A DNA stretch of 64,000 nucleotides from Streptomyces europaeiscabiei (GTDB taxonomy: Bacteria > Actinomycetota > Actinomycetes > Streptomycetales > Streptomycetaceae): NCBI RefSeq assembly GCF_036346855.1, contig NZ_CP107841.1, positions 6,018,001 through 6,082,000 of the forward strand. Direction: 5' to 3'. A program made the translations under genes and the position numbers. Below are positions 41,540 to 49,878 of this stretch, one piece after another. The notes beneath the pieces were generated by a model. That model searched no databases. It worked only from the letters and a program-made list of their open reading frames with translations, and was not told the origin of the DNA. The stretch's first letter is position 1; each line of letters starts with the position of its first letter.

Positions 41540-41773
41540 ATGCCCCGCAAGCCGGAGCGCAAGCCCGTCAAGTCCCGCCCCAACCCGCTGGACCAGGCGA
41601 AGATCACGTACATCGACTACAAGGACACCGACCTGCTGCGGCGCTTCATCTCCGATCGCGGCAAGATCCGCAGCCGCCGTGTCACCCGCGTCACCGCCCA
41701 GCAGCAACGACAGCTCGCCCGCGCCGTCAAGAACGCCCGCGAGATGGCCCTCCTGCCGTACTCCACCCGCTGA
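41540..41773 (+). CDS. rpsR: 30S ribosomal protein S18 paralogue
   Basis: The 77-residue protein is recognised by [20 protein letters not shown] and [33 protein letters not shown] (last part). This zinc-free paralogue complements the other Zur-linked ribosomal proteins. It is the last gene of the operon, six bases after the CobW-like gene, with a strong hairpin downstream. Confidence 0.96.
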   Translation: MPRKPERKPVKSRPNPLDQAKITYIDYKDTDLLRRFISDRGKIRSRRVTRVTAQQQRQLARAVKNAREMALLPYSTR

Positions 41774-41836
41774 CTAGCACCCCCTGAGCCGTCGTCGAAC
41801 CACGATCGACCACCGCCCGACCACCACCCCCACCCG

Positions 41837-41870
41837 GCCCCCGGGGAGGCTTCACGGCCTCCCCGGGGGC
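41837..41870 (+). terminator. Terminator hairpin of the Zur operon
   Basis: GCCCCCGGGGAGGC and GCCTCCCCGGGGGC form a perfect 14-bp stem with a six-base loop. A T-rich run is short (CGTTTCC), as usual in Streptomyces. Confidence 0.8.
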
Positions 41871-42047
41871 ACTCGTTTCCCGCCATCCTGCGAAGACCGG
41901 CCCCACCCCCTGAACCGCGCGGACCCGCCCCCCGTAGGGAGGGACATGGGGCCGTGAATCGGACGACAGCAGTCGCCGGACCCGCCGATGGAACAGGATC
42001 GCCCTGTCTTGCGTCTCTCCAGTGCTGTAACCGCAGGACCACCCCTC

Positions 42048-42100
42048 GTGCACGTGCATCTGCTCGTGCATGTGCAGGTGCATCCGCTCGCGCGTCAGCA
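42048..42100 (+). promoter_or_regulatory. Iterated GTGCA motif upstream of the DUF397 gene
   Basis: GTGCACGTGCATCTGC is followed by TCGTGCATGTGCAGGTGCAT and GCGCGTCAGCACGTG. The first 16 bases recur, reading the same way relative to the gene, upstream of the anti-sigma-like gene (43180-43138). It is a candidate operator for the XRE regulator at 43363. The rest of the 41871-42211 gap shows no gene. Confidence 0.6.
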
Positions 42101-42211
42101 CGTGAACAAAGCTATGATCCGGAGCAGTTGACCGTTGCATCACTGGCATCACTGGCCACACCAGTGCCCATGCGCATCAAGCGCACCACTGCACCACCCG
42201 GGGAGCGACCT

Positions 42212-42478
42212 GTGGACCACGACGTGTACGGCGTGGATGACGTGTACAACGGCATGGCCGCGACGGAGCTGACCCAGCTCCACGCGGTGGCCTGGCAGAA
42301 GAGTCGGCACAGCAACTCGCAGGGCAACTGCGTGGAGTTCGCGAGGCTGCCCGGCGGTGAGGTGGCGGTGCGCAACTCCCGCTTCCCCGACGGCCCGGCG
42401 CTCGTCTACACGCGCGCCGAGATCGAGGCGATGCTCCTGGGCATCAAGGACGGAGAGTTCGACCACCTGGTCGGATAA
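42212..42478 (+). CDS. DUF397-domain protein
   Basis: This is an 88-residue soluble protein. The C-terminal 60 residues are DUF397: WQKSRHSNSQGNCVEFARLP, VAVRNSRFPDGPALVYTRAEIEA. DUF397 proteins work with XRE/DUF5753 regulators (WhiJ-, AbaA-like systems) in development and antibiotic control. GTG 42212 is chosen because GGGGAG lies six bases upstream; the open frame back to 41954 has no family character. It converges with the anti-sigma-like gene across a shared terminator. Confidence 0.85.
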   Translation: MDHDVYGVDDVYNGMAATELTQLHAVAWQKSRHSNSQGNCVEFARLPGGEVAVRNSRFPDGPALVYTRAEIEAMLLGIKDGEFDHLVG

Positions 42479-42529
42479 TCCCGCCCAGCGGCGGGGAAGT
42501 CGGCGGTCCCGACGATGTGACACGCGTAG

Positions 42530-42557
42530 AACCGCGGCGCCGAAAAGCGCCGCGGTT
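42530..42557. terminator. Bidirectional terminator
   Basis: AACCGCGGCGC and GCGCCGCGGTT form a perfect 11-bp stem around a CGAAAA loop, between the DUF397 gene and the convergent anti-sigma-like gene. Confidence 0.8.
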
Positions 42558-42559
42558 CG

Positions 42560-43075
42560 TCAGTGGGCGGAGGGCAGACCCTGCGGGGACGGGACCTGGA
42601 ACAGCGCCCACACCACCTTGCCGCTGAGCGCGCCGCCCAGCGGATGCCAGCCCCAGCTGTCCGCGAACGAGTCGACCAGGAACAGTCCGCGCCCCGACTC
42701 CGCCGAGAAGTCCTCGGAATCGCCGGCGACCGGGCTGTCGTGACTGGGGTCGCGCACCGCGCACACCAGCCGCTCGGTCCAGCGCATCAGGTGCAGCCGT
42801 ACGGGCGGGTCCTGGGCCGGGCGCAGCCCGTTGCCGGAGGGCAGGCCGTGCCGCAGGGCGTTGGTGACGAGTTCCGAGACCACGAGACAGACGTCGTCGA
42901 AGCGGTCGTCCAACCGCCACTGGCCGAGGGTGCCCCGGGTGAACTGCCGTGCCTCGCGCACCGCTTCGTAGCGGGGCGGCAGAGCGCAGGACGCCGCGTT
43001 GGACACGGTCGCGGGATCAAGTGGCGGAAGCCCCTGCCGTAAGGGTTCGAGCATGGTCGATCCATTCGTCCCCAT
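42560..43075 (-). CDS. RsbW-like ATP-binding (anti-sigma) protein
   Basis: This 171-residue HATPase_c_2 protein has an N box VVSELVTNALRHGLP and a G1-like AVRDPSHDSP; the ending GRGLFLVDSFADSWGWHPL is typical of the small RsbW-like kinases linked to XRE/DUF397 genes. It should bind ATP and inhibit or phosphorylate a partner. Codon 12 is TTA (43040-43042), so translation probably needs bldA tRNA. ATG 43075 follows GGGAG by eight bases. It is divergent from the XRE gene. Confidence 0.87.
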   Translation of the reverse strand: MGTNGSTMLEPLRQGLPPLDPATVSNAASCALPPRYEAVREARQFTRGTLGQWRLDDRFDDVCLVVSELVTNALRHGLPSGNGLRPAQDPPVRLHLMRWTERLVCAVRDPSHDSPVAGDSEDFSAESGRGLFLVDSFADSWGWHPLGGALSGKVVWALFQVPSPQGLPSAH

Positions 43076-43137
43076 GCGAGGCACTCCCGGGTGTCTGCGG
43101 TCGTTGCGATGCAGCGGTGGCGCGAGACCATGGTTTC

Positions 43138-43180
43138 TGATGCGTACAGCAGATGCAAGGGCAGATGCACGTGCACGCGC
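43138..43180 (-). promoter_or_regulatory. GTGCA motif upstream of the anti-sigma-like gene
   Basis: On the minus strand, GCGTGCACGTGCATCTGC then CCTTGCATCTGC matches the motif in front of the DUF397 gene, with 14 or more identical bases. It sits 63 bases or more before the start codon, where an operator or activator site is expected. Confidence 0.6.
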
Positions 43181-43362
43181 CCGAAATGGACCTCCCCATA
43201 CCGCTTGCTCAACATTTCTTCTGTCACTCTGCTCCCTCTTCCCCTCCGTCCCGTGCGTCTCAGACGTTGAAGACTTTCCATTTCTGTAACCGGGCGAGTG
43301 CGGATCGGAGTGGTTTAGTGGCAGACTGCGGCCCTTGAAGAAGTTGGGGAGGCTGGACGAAC

Positions 43363-44226
43363 GTGGGCGCCGGTGAATCAAGCGGGTCGGTGGTGAGGCG
43401 GATGCTGCTGGGCTCGCATCTCAGGCGGTTGCGCGAGTCGCAGGGGATCACCCGGGAGAAGGCCGGGTACTCGATCCGCTCCTCCGAGTCGAAGATCAGT
43501 CGGATGGAACTCGGCCGGGTCAGCTTCAAGACCCGTGACGTGGAGGACCTGTTGACCCTCTACGGCGTCACCGACGAGGCCGAGCGCACCTCGCTGCTCT
43601 CCCTGGCGAAGGAAGCCAATGTCGCCGGCTGGTGGCACAGCTACTCGGACGTCCTGCCCAGCTGGTTCCCCACCTACGTCGGCCTCGAAGCCGCGGCCCA
43701 TCTCATCCGCAGCTACGAAGTCCAGTTCGTGCACGGCCTGTTGCAGACCGAGGCGTACGCCCACGCGGTCGTCTCCCGGGGCATGAAGGGCGCGAGCGAG
43801 GCCGAGATCGACAAGCGGGTGGCCCTGCGCATGGAGCGCCAGAAGTACCTGGTGGCCGAGAGCGCCCCGGAGTTCCACTGCGTCCTCGACGAGGCCGCGC
43901 TGCGCCGGCCGTACGGCGACCGGGAAGTGATGCGGGGTCAGCTCCAGCATCTGATCGAGATCTCCGAGCGCCCGAACGTTCGGATCCAGGTCATGCCGTT
44001 CAGTTTCGGCGGACATGCCGGCGAGAGCGGCGCCTTCACCGTGCTGAGCTTCCCCGAGTCCGACCTCACCGACGTCGTCTATCTCGAACAGCTCAGCAGC
44101 GCGCTCTATCTGGACAAGCGCGAGGACATCGCCCAGTACGAGCGGACGATCAAGCAGCTCCAGGACGACAGTCCGTCCACGGACGAGAGCCGGGACCTGC
44201 TGCGGGGGCTGTTGCAGCTCTCCTGA
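43363..44226 (+). CDS. XRE-family regulator with DUF5753 domain
   Basis: This 287-residue regulator has a HTH at about 13-75 (LGSHLRRLRESQGITREKAG, SSESKISRMELGRVSF). From about 90 the DUF5753 sensor domain follows, with GLLQTEAYAHAVV, ALRMERQKYL, HCVLDEAALRRPYGD and ISERPNVRIQVMPF. It belongs to the WhiJ/AbaA-like type that pairs with DUF397 proteins, as here. GTG 43363 has GGGAGG ten bases upstream. It probably controls itself and the neighbouring DUF397 and anti-sigma genes. Confidence 0.93.
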   Translation: MGAGESSGSVVRRMLLGSHLRRLRESQGITREKAGYSIRSSESKISRMELGRVSFKTRDVEDLLTLYGVTDEAERTSLLSLAKEANVAGWWHSYSDVLPSWFPTYVGLEAAAHLIRSYEVQFVHGLLQTEAYAHAVVSRGMKGASEAEIDKRVALRMERQKYLVAESAPEFHCVLDEAALRRPYGDREVMRGQLQHLIEISERPNVRIQVMPFSFGGHAGESGAFTVLSFPESDLTDVVYLEQLSSALYLDKREDIAQYERTIKQLQDDSPSTDESRDLLRGLLQLS

Positions 44227-44358
44227 GCCTCCCCGCCTTCCCTGTCTGCCTCCCTGAGAGTCTTCACGGAGTCTCCCGAGTAGCTCTCCAACTCCCTTTA
44301 CCCACAAGTACGATGACGAGTGATCAATCTTGATCGATGCCGACTGATTGAGGATCAC

Positions 44359-45819
44359 ATGTCGTCCTACTTCACCGACCTGGCCCAGCAGTACATCGGC
44401 GGCGAGTGGCGCCCGGGCTCGGGTTCCTGGGACATCATCGACTTCAACCCGTACGACGACGCGAAGCTCGCGTCGATCACGATCGCCACGGTCGACGAGG
44501 TGGACGAGGCCTACCGGGCCGCCCAGGCGGCCCAGAAGGAATGGGCCCAGGTCAACGCCTACGCGCGTCGCGCGGTCTTCGAGAAGGCCCTCAAGGTCAT
44601 CGAGGAGCGCGAGCAGGAGATCGCGGAGGTGATCATCGCCGAACTCGGCGGCACCCACCTCAAGGCCGGGTTCGAACTGCACCTCGCCAAGGAGTTCCTG
44701 CGCGAATCGATCCAGTTGGCGCTGCGCCCCGAGGGCAGAATCCTTCCGTCACCGGTCGACGGCAAGGAGAACCGCCTCTACCGCGTGCCGGTCGGTGTCG
44801 TGGGCGTCATCAGCCCCTTCAACTTCCCCTTCCTGCTCTCCATCAAGTCGGTCGCCCCGGCCCTCGCCCTCGGCAACGGCGTGGTGCTGAAGCCGCACCA
44901 GAACACCCCCATCACCGGCGGCACCCTGGTCGCGAAGATCTTCGAGGAGGCCGGCCTGCCCGGCGGGCTGCTCAACGTCGTCGTCACCGACATCGCCGAG
45001 ATAGGCGACGCCTTCATCGAGCACCCCATCCCCAAGGTCATCTCCTTCACCGGCTCCGACAAGGTCGGCCGCCACGTCGCCACCGTCGCCGCCGCGAACT
45101 TCAAGCGCACGATCCTCGAACTGGGCGGCAACAGCGCCCTGGTGGTCCTGGACGACGCCGACGTCGACTACGCCGTCGACGCGGCCGTCTTCTCGCGCTA
45201 CGTCCACCAGGGCCAGGTCTGCATGGCCGCCAACCGGGTCCTGGTCGACCGCTCGGTCCAGGCCGAGTTCACCGAGAAGTTCGTGACGAAGGTGAAGTCC
45301 CTGAAGGTCGGCGACCCGAGCGACCCGCAGACGGTCATCGGCCCGGTCATCAACTCCTCCCAGGCGGACTCCCTCAAGGCCGTCGTCGAGCAGGCCCTCG
45401 CCGAGGGCGCCACGGCGCTGGTCCACGGCTCCACGACCGACAACCTGGTCGAGCCGTCCGTCCTCACCGACGTCCCCGCCGGCTCCGCCCTCCTCCAGCA
45501 GGAGGTCTTCGGACCCGTGGTCTTCCTCATCCCCTTCGACGGCGAGGAGGAGGCCGTCCGTATCGTCAACGACACCCCGTACGGCCTCAGCGGCGCCGTC
45601 CACACCGGTGACATCGAGCGGGGCGTGAACTTCGCCAAGCAGATCGACACCGGCATGTTCCACGTCAACGACGGCACCGTCCACGACGAGCCCCTCGTCC
45701 CCTTCGGCGGCGAGAAGCACTCCGGCATCGGCCGCCTCAACGGCGAGACGACGGTGGACGCCTTCACCACCCAGAAGTGGATCTCAGTCCAGCACAAGCG
45801 GAGCTTCTTCCCGTTCTGA
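44359..45819 (+). CDS. NAD(P)-dependent aldehyde dehydrogenase
   Basis: The enzyme has 486 residues. It contains the Rossmann-type cofactor site ISPFNFPFLLSIK and FTGSDKVGRHVA, the general base Glu in LELGGNSA and the nucleophile Cys in QGQVCMAANR. The best family match is benzaldehyde/vanillin dehydrogenase-like, oxidising aromatic or aliphatic aldehydes in the cytosol; the substrate is not certain. ATG 44359 follows GAGG; an in-frame GTG at 44320 is less likely. A strong hairpin ends the transcript. Confidence 0.92.
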   Translation: MSSYFTDLAQQYIGGEWRPGSGSWDIIDFNPYDDAKLASITIATVDEVDEAYRAAQAAQKEWAQVNAYARRAVFEKALKVIEEREQEIAEVIIAELGGTHLKAGFELHLAKEFLRESIQLALRPEGRILPSPVDGKENRLYRVPVGVVGVISPFNFPFLLSIKSVAPALALGNGVVLKPHQNTPITGGTLVAKIFEEAGLPGGLLNVVVTDIAEIGDAFIEHPIPKVISFTGSDKVGRHVATVAAANFKRTILELGGNSALVVLDDADVDYAVDAAVFSRYVHQGQVCMAANRVLVDRSVQAEFTEKFVTKVKSLKVGDPSDPQTVIGPVINSSQADSLKAVVEQALAEGATALVHGSTTDNLVEPSVLTDVPAGSALLQQEVFGPVVFLIPFDGEEEAVRIVNDTPYGLSGAVHTGDIERGVNFAKQIDTGMFHVNDGTVHDEPLVPFGGEKHSGIGRLNGETTVDAFTTQKWISVQHKRSFFPF

Positions 45820-45847
45820 CCCCCCGCTTCGCGCATTTCCTCTCCGA

Positions 45848-45884
45848 CGGGCCCTTGCGGACAGAACCTGACCGCAAGGGCCCG
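45848..45884 (+). terminator. Terminator after the aldehyde dehydrogenase
   Basis: CGGGCCCTTGCGG and CCGCAAGGGCCCG form a perfect 13-bp stem with an 11-base loop, 29 bases after the stop. Confidence 0.8.
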
Positions 45885-45946
45885 TAGCTTCGTCGGTGTC
45901 AGAGGGGCTCTCCCGAGGCCCCCGGTCCGGCGAAAGGCAGACGGTC

Positions 45947-46495
45947 ATGGTCACGCACGTGAGCGCGGAGGCGAAGGGCGACGAGCGAGGGGCGCTGCTG
46001 GCCTTCGTGGCGGAGCAGCGCGGCGGCATCCGCCGCGCGCTGCTCGGACTGACCGACGAGCAGGCCTCCAGCAGGCCGAGCGCCAGCGAACTCTCCCTGG
46101 CCGGGCTGCTCAAGCACGTCGCCGAGGTCGAGCAGGGATGGATCGCCCGGGCCAAGGGCGAGCCCCCGACCGTGCACCGGGACGAGTCGAACTGGCACGA
46201 GTGCTTCACCCTCGTGGGCGACGAGACCGTGGAGTCGCAGCTCGCGTACTACGAGAAGGTGGCCGCCGCCACGGAGGAGTTCATCCGCGCGGTGCCCAGC
46301 CTCGACGACACCTTCGAACTGCCGAGGACGTCCTGGAACCCGAAGGACGAGTGGCTCTCGATGCGCTGGCTGTGCCTGCACCTCATCCGCGAGACCGCCC
46401 GGCACGCGGGCCACGCCGACATCATCCGCGAGTCGCTGGACGGCGCCACCGCCTTCGAGCTGGTGGCGAAGGAGCAGGGTACGAGCTGGGGGTGA
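45947..46495 (+). CDS. DinB-family (DUF664) protein
   Basis: This 182-residue four-helix-bundle protein has the spaced histidines of the DinB/DUF664 metal site: LLKHVAEVEQGW, NWHECF and ETARHAGHADIIRE. Members include mycothiol- or bacillithiol-dependent transferases in actinobacteria, but most have no known reaction. ATG 45947 follows GAAAGG by several bases; the longer open frame from 45896 includes the terminator flank. A PadR regulator follows 25 bases downstream and may be in the same operon. Confidence 0.88.
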   Translation: MVTHVSAEAKGDERGALLAFVAEQRGGIRRALLGLTDEQASSRPSASELSLAGLLKHVAEVEQGWIARAKGEPPTVHRDESNWHECFTLVGDETVESQLAYYEKVAAATEEFIRAVPSLDDTFELPRTSWNPKDEWLSMRWLCLHLIRETARHAGHADIIRESLDGATAFELVAKEQGTSWG

Positions 46496-46520
46496 CTCCT
46501 CGTGGTTCTACCCTGGGCCC

Positions 46521-47162
46521 ATGTCAGCGATCCGTCTTCTCGTGCTCGGCGCCGTGCGCCAGCACGGGCGGGCCCACGGCTACCAGGTGCGCAACGACCT
46601 GGAGTACTGGGGCGCGCACGAGTGGTCCAACGCCAAGCCCGGCTCGATCTACCACGCCCTGAAGCAGATGGCGAAACAGGGACTGCTGCTCGCGCACGAG
46701 ATCGCCCCCTCCACCGTCGGCGGACCGCCCCGCACCGAGTACGAGATCACGCCGCAGGGCACCGAGGAGTACCTCAGGCTGGTGCGCGAGTCCCTCACCG
46801 CCTACGACCAGAAGCCGGACATCCTCTCCGCCGCGCTCGGCACCATGGTCGACCTCGGCCGGGAGGAGGTGCTCGGACTCCTGGAGGAACGCGTGCGGTC
46901 CATCGAGAAGTGGCGCAGGTCCGTCACCGAGTACTACACGCCCGAGGACGGCCCCGGTCAGCTCGGCCACATCGGCGAGATCATGAACTACTGGATCCAC
47001 TCCGCCGACACGGGCGCCGACTGGACCCTTGGCCTCATCAACCGCATCCGCGCCGGCGCCTACACCTTCGCGGGCGAGGGCGAACCGTTCGTCGGCGTCC
47101 TGGCGGAGGGCCAGAAGAACCCGTACGCGACGGGGGAGCGGCATCCGGACGACGACCACTGA
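46521..47162 (+). CDS. PadR-family transcriptional regulator
   Basis: The 213-residue repressor has a winged helix at residues 5-85 (LLVLGAVRQHGRAHGYQVRN, PGSIYHALKQMAKQGLL) and a C-terminal helical dimerisation domain (VirR_C-like) with EERVRSIEKWRRSV. PadR proteins repress detoxification or transport genes and are released by small ligands. It is 25 bases after the DinB gene, likely co-transcribed, and so a candidate controller of it. Confidence 0.92.
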   Translation: MSAIRLLVLGAVRQHGRAHGYQVRNDLEYWGAHEWSNAKPGSIYHALKQMAKQGLLLAHEIAPSTVGGPPRTEYEITPQGTEEYLRLVRESLTAYDQKPDILSAALGTMVDLGREEVLGLLEERVRSIEKWRRSVTEYYTPEDGPGQLGHIGEIMNYWIHSADTGADWTLGLINRIRAGAYTFAGEGEPFVGVLAEGQKNPYATGERHPDDDH

Positions 47163-47173
47163 CCCCGCCCTCG

Positions 47174-47281
47174 CCTTTCAGGGGCGATTCGGGGAACGGC
47201 GCGAGCACCCACCCACAGCCCGCAGCCACCCACAGCCCGCAGCCACCCACAACGGCCCCACCCGCAACCCGCACCCACCCC
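47174..47281 (+). repeat. Diverged intergenic repeat beside the second MITE
   Basis: It begins CTTTCAGGGGCGATTCGGGG and continues into a series of ACCCACAGCCCGCAGCC units. It is a worn version of the CTTTTCAGGGGCGCGGGGAA-type repeat and directly abuts the MITE-like element. Confidence 0.6.
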
Positions 47282-47436
47282 CTAGGGCGCTTCTGATGGC
47301 TCTCGGTCGGAGCTCATCCCGCCGATCGGCGCCGTGCGAGGTGTCTCGTGAGGTGTCTCGTGAGGCGTCGGCCGCCTCACGGGACTCGTCCGTAACCGCT
47401 CACGAACGGCTTCAAGAGCCGTCAGAAACCGGCTAG
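47282..47436 (-). mobile_element. MITE-like element, copy 2 (155 bp)
   Basis: This is the inverted counterpart of 3438-3580, with the same CTAG ends, inverted termini and internal GTGAGGC hairpin. It is 12 bases longer through a duplicated GTGTCTCGTGAG-type unit. Its right CTAG (47433-47436) holds the TAG stop of gadB. No transposase is encoded. Confidence 0.75.
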
Positions 47437-48869
47437 TGGTGGAACCCTGTGGCAGTCCCCTTCTCCCGGATCAACGGCCCGGACTGCCGCCGGAGTTCAG
47501 GCAGCAGACTCCCGAGATCCTCCAGGAACAGCCCCGCGAGATCGGACGTGAACCCGTTGCGGCACACCACCCGGAGCACGGACAGATCCTCCCGGTTCTC
47601 CGGGAACGTGTACGCCGGCACCAGCCACCCTCTCTCCCGCATCCGCCGGGCCACGTCGAAGACGTCGTACGCGGTCACCCCCTCATCCGTCGTGAAGGCG
47701 AACACCGGCAACTCATCCCCCCGGGTGAGCAGCCGGAAGTCCCCGAACTTCCCGACCGCTTCCGCGAGCCCCGTCGCCACGTCCCGCGTCGACTGCTGCA
47801 CCGCCCGGTACCCCTCACGCCCGAGCCGCAGAAACGTGTAGTACTGCGCGACGACCTGCGCCCCGGGCCGCGAGAAGTTGAGCGCGAACGTGGGCATGTC
47901 CCCGCCCAGGTAGTTCACCCGGAAGACGAGCTCCTCCGGCAGCTCCGCGGCGGACCGCCACAGCGCCCAGCCGACCCCCGGATACACCAGCCCGTACTTG
48001 TGCCCGGAGGTGTTGATGGACGCCACCCGAGGCAACCGGAAGTCCCACACCAGCTCCTCGTCGAGGAAGGGCGCGACCATCGCGCCGGACGCGCCGTCGA
48101 CATGGACGGGCACATCCAGACCCGTACGTTCCTGAAGGGCGTCGAGCGCCGCGCACAACTCGGCGATCGGTTCGTACGACCCGTCGAAGGTGGAGCCGAG
48201 AACGCCCACGACCCCGATGGTGTTCTCGTCGCACAGCGCCGCGGCCGCCGCCGGGTCGAGATGGAACCGGTCGCCCTCCATGGGCACCTGCCGGGCCTCG
48301 ACCTCCCAGAAGTTGCAGAACTTGTCCCAGCAGACCTGGACGTTGACCCCCATGACGAGGTTGGGCCGGGCGCCCGAGGGGTACCGGTCGGCGTTCCGCT
48401 TCGCCCACCGCCGCTTGAGGGCCATCCCGGCGAGCATGCAGGCCTCGCTGGACCCGGTGGTCGAGCAGCCGACGGCGGCGCTCGGATCGGGCGCGTTCCA
48501 CAGGTCGGCGAGCATCGACACACACCGCCGCTCCAGCTCGGCCGTGCGCGGGTACTCGTCCTTGTCGATCATGTTCTTGTCCCGGCACTCACCCATCAGG
48601 ACCCCGGCCTCCGGCTCCATCCAGGTGGTGACGAAGGTGGCGAGGTTGAGCCGTGAGTTGCCGTCCAGCATGAGTTCGTCGTGGACGACCTGATAGGCCG
48701 TCGAGGGGGCCAGCGGAGCGTCCGGGAGCCGGTGCTTGGGCGGGGCCTCGGTCATACCGCCGACCGGGTTGGCCTGGCCGTAGAAGGGGTTCACGGCGAG
48801 CCGGTGCCCGTCGTTCCGGTTGCGCCCGCCGTCCTGCGGGTCGTCGCTGTCCCATCGGTGCAGTGGCAT
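47433..48869 (-). CDS. gadB: Glutamate decarboxylase
   Basis: This 478-residue PLP enzyme converts glutamate to GABA, using a proton, in the cytosol. Hallmarks are NPFYGQANPVGGMTE near the start, ATFVTTWMEPEA, the cofactor region SEACMLAGMALKRRW, DVPVHVDGASG and the lysine that binds PLP in NTSGHKYGLVYPG. The C-terminus ends FHH before TAG, and that TAG is formed by the MITE end. ATG 48869 gives the common start MPLHRWDSDD. It is probably an acid-stress or GABA-metabolism gene; no gadC antiporter adjoins. Confidence 0.95.
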   Translation of the reverse strand: MPLHRWDSDDPQDGGRNRNDGHRLAVNPFYGQANPVGGMTEAPPKHRLPDAPLAPSTAYQVVHDELMLDGNSRLNLATFVTTWMEPEAGVLMGECRDKNMIDKDEYPRTAELERRCVSMLADLWNAPDPSAAVGCSTTGSSEACMLAGMALKRRWAKRNADRYPSGARPNLVMGVNVQVCWDKFCNFWEVEARQVPMEGDRFHLDPAAAAALCDENTIGVVGVLGSTFDGSYEPIAELCAALDALQERTGLDVPVHVDGASGAMVAPFLDEELVWDFRLPRVASINTSGHKYGLVYPGVGWALWRSAAELPEELVFRVNYLGGDMPTFALNFSRPGAQVVAQYYTFLRLGREGYRAVQQSTRDVATGLAEAVGKFGDFRLLTRGDELPVFAFTTDEGVTAYDVFDVARRMRERGWLVPAYTFPENREDLSVLRVVCRNGFTSDLAGLFLEDLGSLLPELRRQSGPLIREKGTATGFHH

Positions 48870-48944
48870 GTCTTCGACGGTAGGTCCGCCACGGGGGACT
48901 CGCACCTCACGTGTACCGGGTGAGCTTGCCGCCCGCGGGCCGAG

Positions 48945-49020
48945 AGCAAGGGGCGCAGCCCCTGCTTTTCAGGGGCGCGGGGAACTGCGCGACCAGCCAC
49001 AACGCACCCGAACCCGCCAA
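48945..49020 (+). repeat. Intergenic Streptomyces repeat
   Basis: GCAAGGGGCGCAGCCCCTGC, TTTTCAGGGGCGCGGGGAA and CTGCGCGACCAGCCACAACG stand in series. CCCCTG and CAGGGG flank CTTTT as a hairpin. Closely related copies are at 51091 and 55291, and translated copies are in two genes. Confidence 0.8.
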
Positions 49021-49056
49021 TCCACCGACCCCCCACCCCCTCAGGCGTTCAAAGAC

Positions 49057-49087
49057 TTGCACCTCACCCGACGTGAGGCCCCAGCCT
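49057..49087 (+). promoter_or_regulatory. tipA autoregulated promoter
   Basis: The -35 TTGCAC (49057-49062) and -10 CAGCCT (49082-49087) are 19 bp apart, the long spacer typical of MerR-type promoters. Between them is the operator CCTCAC-CCGAC-GTGAGG (49062-49078), which the family twists on activation. This matches the known S. lividans ptipA (TTGCAC / CAGCGT) very closely. Confidence 0.9.
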
Positions 49088-49116
49088 GGAACCCGTACCG
49101 AGAAGGGACCGGAAGC

Positions 49117-49878
49117 ATGAGCTACACCGTGGGACAGGTCGCCGGCTTCGCCGGAGTCACGGTGCGCACGCTGCACCACTACGACGGGATCGGCCTCCTC
49201 GTACCGAGCGAGCGCACCGGCGCGGGCCACCGCCGCTACGGCGACGGAGACCTCGACCGGCTCCAGCGGATCCTGTTCTACCGGGAGCTCGGCTTCCCCC
49301 TCGACGAGGTCGCGACCCTGCTCGACGATCCGGAAGCGGACCCGCGGACGCACCTGCGCCGCCAGCACGAGCTGCTGACCGCCCGGATCGAGAAGCTGCA
49401 GAAGATGGCCGCGGCCGTGGAGCACGCCATGGAGGCACGCAGGATGGGCATCAACCTCACCCCCGAGGAGCGGTTCGAGGTCTTCGGGGACAAGGACCCC
49501 GAGCAGTACGCCGAGGAGGCGGAACAGCGCTGGGGCGGCACGGAGGCGTACGCCGAGTCGCAGCGCCGCGCGGCCACGTACACGAAGGAGGACTGGAAGC
49601 GCATGCAGGACGAGGTGGCCGACTGGGGCGCGCGCTACGACGCCCTGATGGCCGCCGGCGAGGAACCGACGGGCGAGGCGGCCATGGACATGGCCGAGGA
49701 GCACCGGCAGCACATCGGCGCCTGGTTCTACGACTGCCCGTACGAGATGCACCGGTGCCTCGGTGAGATGTACGTCTCCGACGAGCGCTTCAAGGCGTTC
49801 TACGACGCCACGCGCCCCGGTCTGGCCGAGCACCTGCGGGACGCGATCAACGCGAACGCGGCCCGTCGGCGCCCCTGA
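49117..49878 (+). CDS. tipA: TipA-type MerR regulator (thiopeptide-binding)
   Basis: The protein has 253 residues, exactly as TipAL. The MerR winged helix (1-70: MSYTVGQVAGFAGVTVRTLH, HYDGIGLLVPSERT) and a coiled coil (75-109) are followed by the TipAS ligand domain (from Met110, GINLTPEERFEVFGDKDPEQ), which traps thiostrepton-like thiopeptides. In S. lividans an internal start at Met110 yields TipAS, and Met110 is conserved here. Its own promoter is upstream. Covalent binding uses a Cys: one is in WFYDCPYEMHRC. Confidence 0.95.
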   Translation: MSYTVGQVAGFAGVTVRTLHHYDGIGLLVPSERTGAGHRRYGDGDLDRLQRILFYRELGFPLDEVATLLDDPEADPRTHLRRQHELLTARIEKLQKMAAAVEHAMEARRMGINLTPEERFEVFGDKDPEQYAEEAEQRWGGTEAYAESQRRAATYTKEDWKRMQDEVADWGARYDALMAAGEEPTGEAAMDMAEEHRQHIGAWFYDCPYEMHRCLGEMYVSDERFKAFYDATRPGLAEHLRDAINANAARRRP

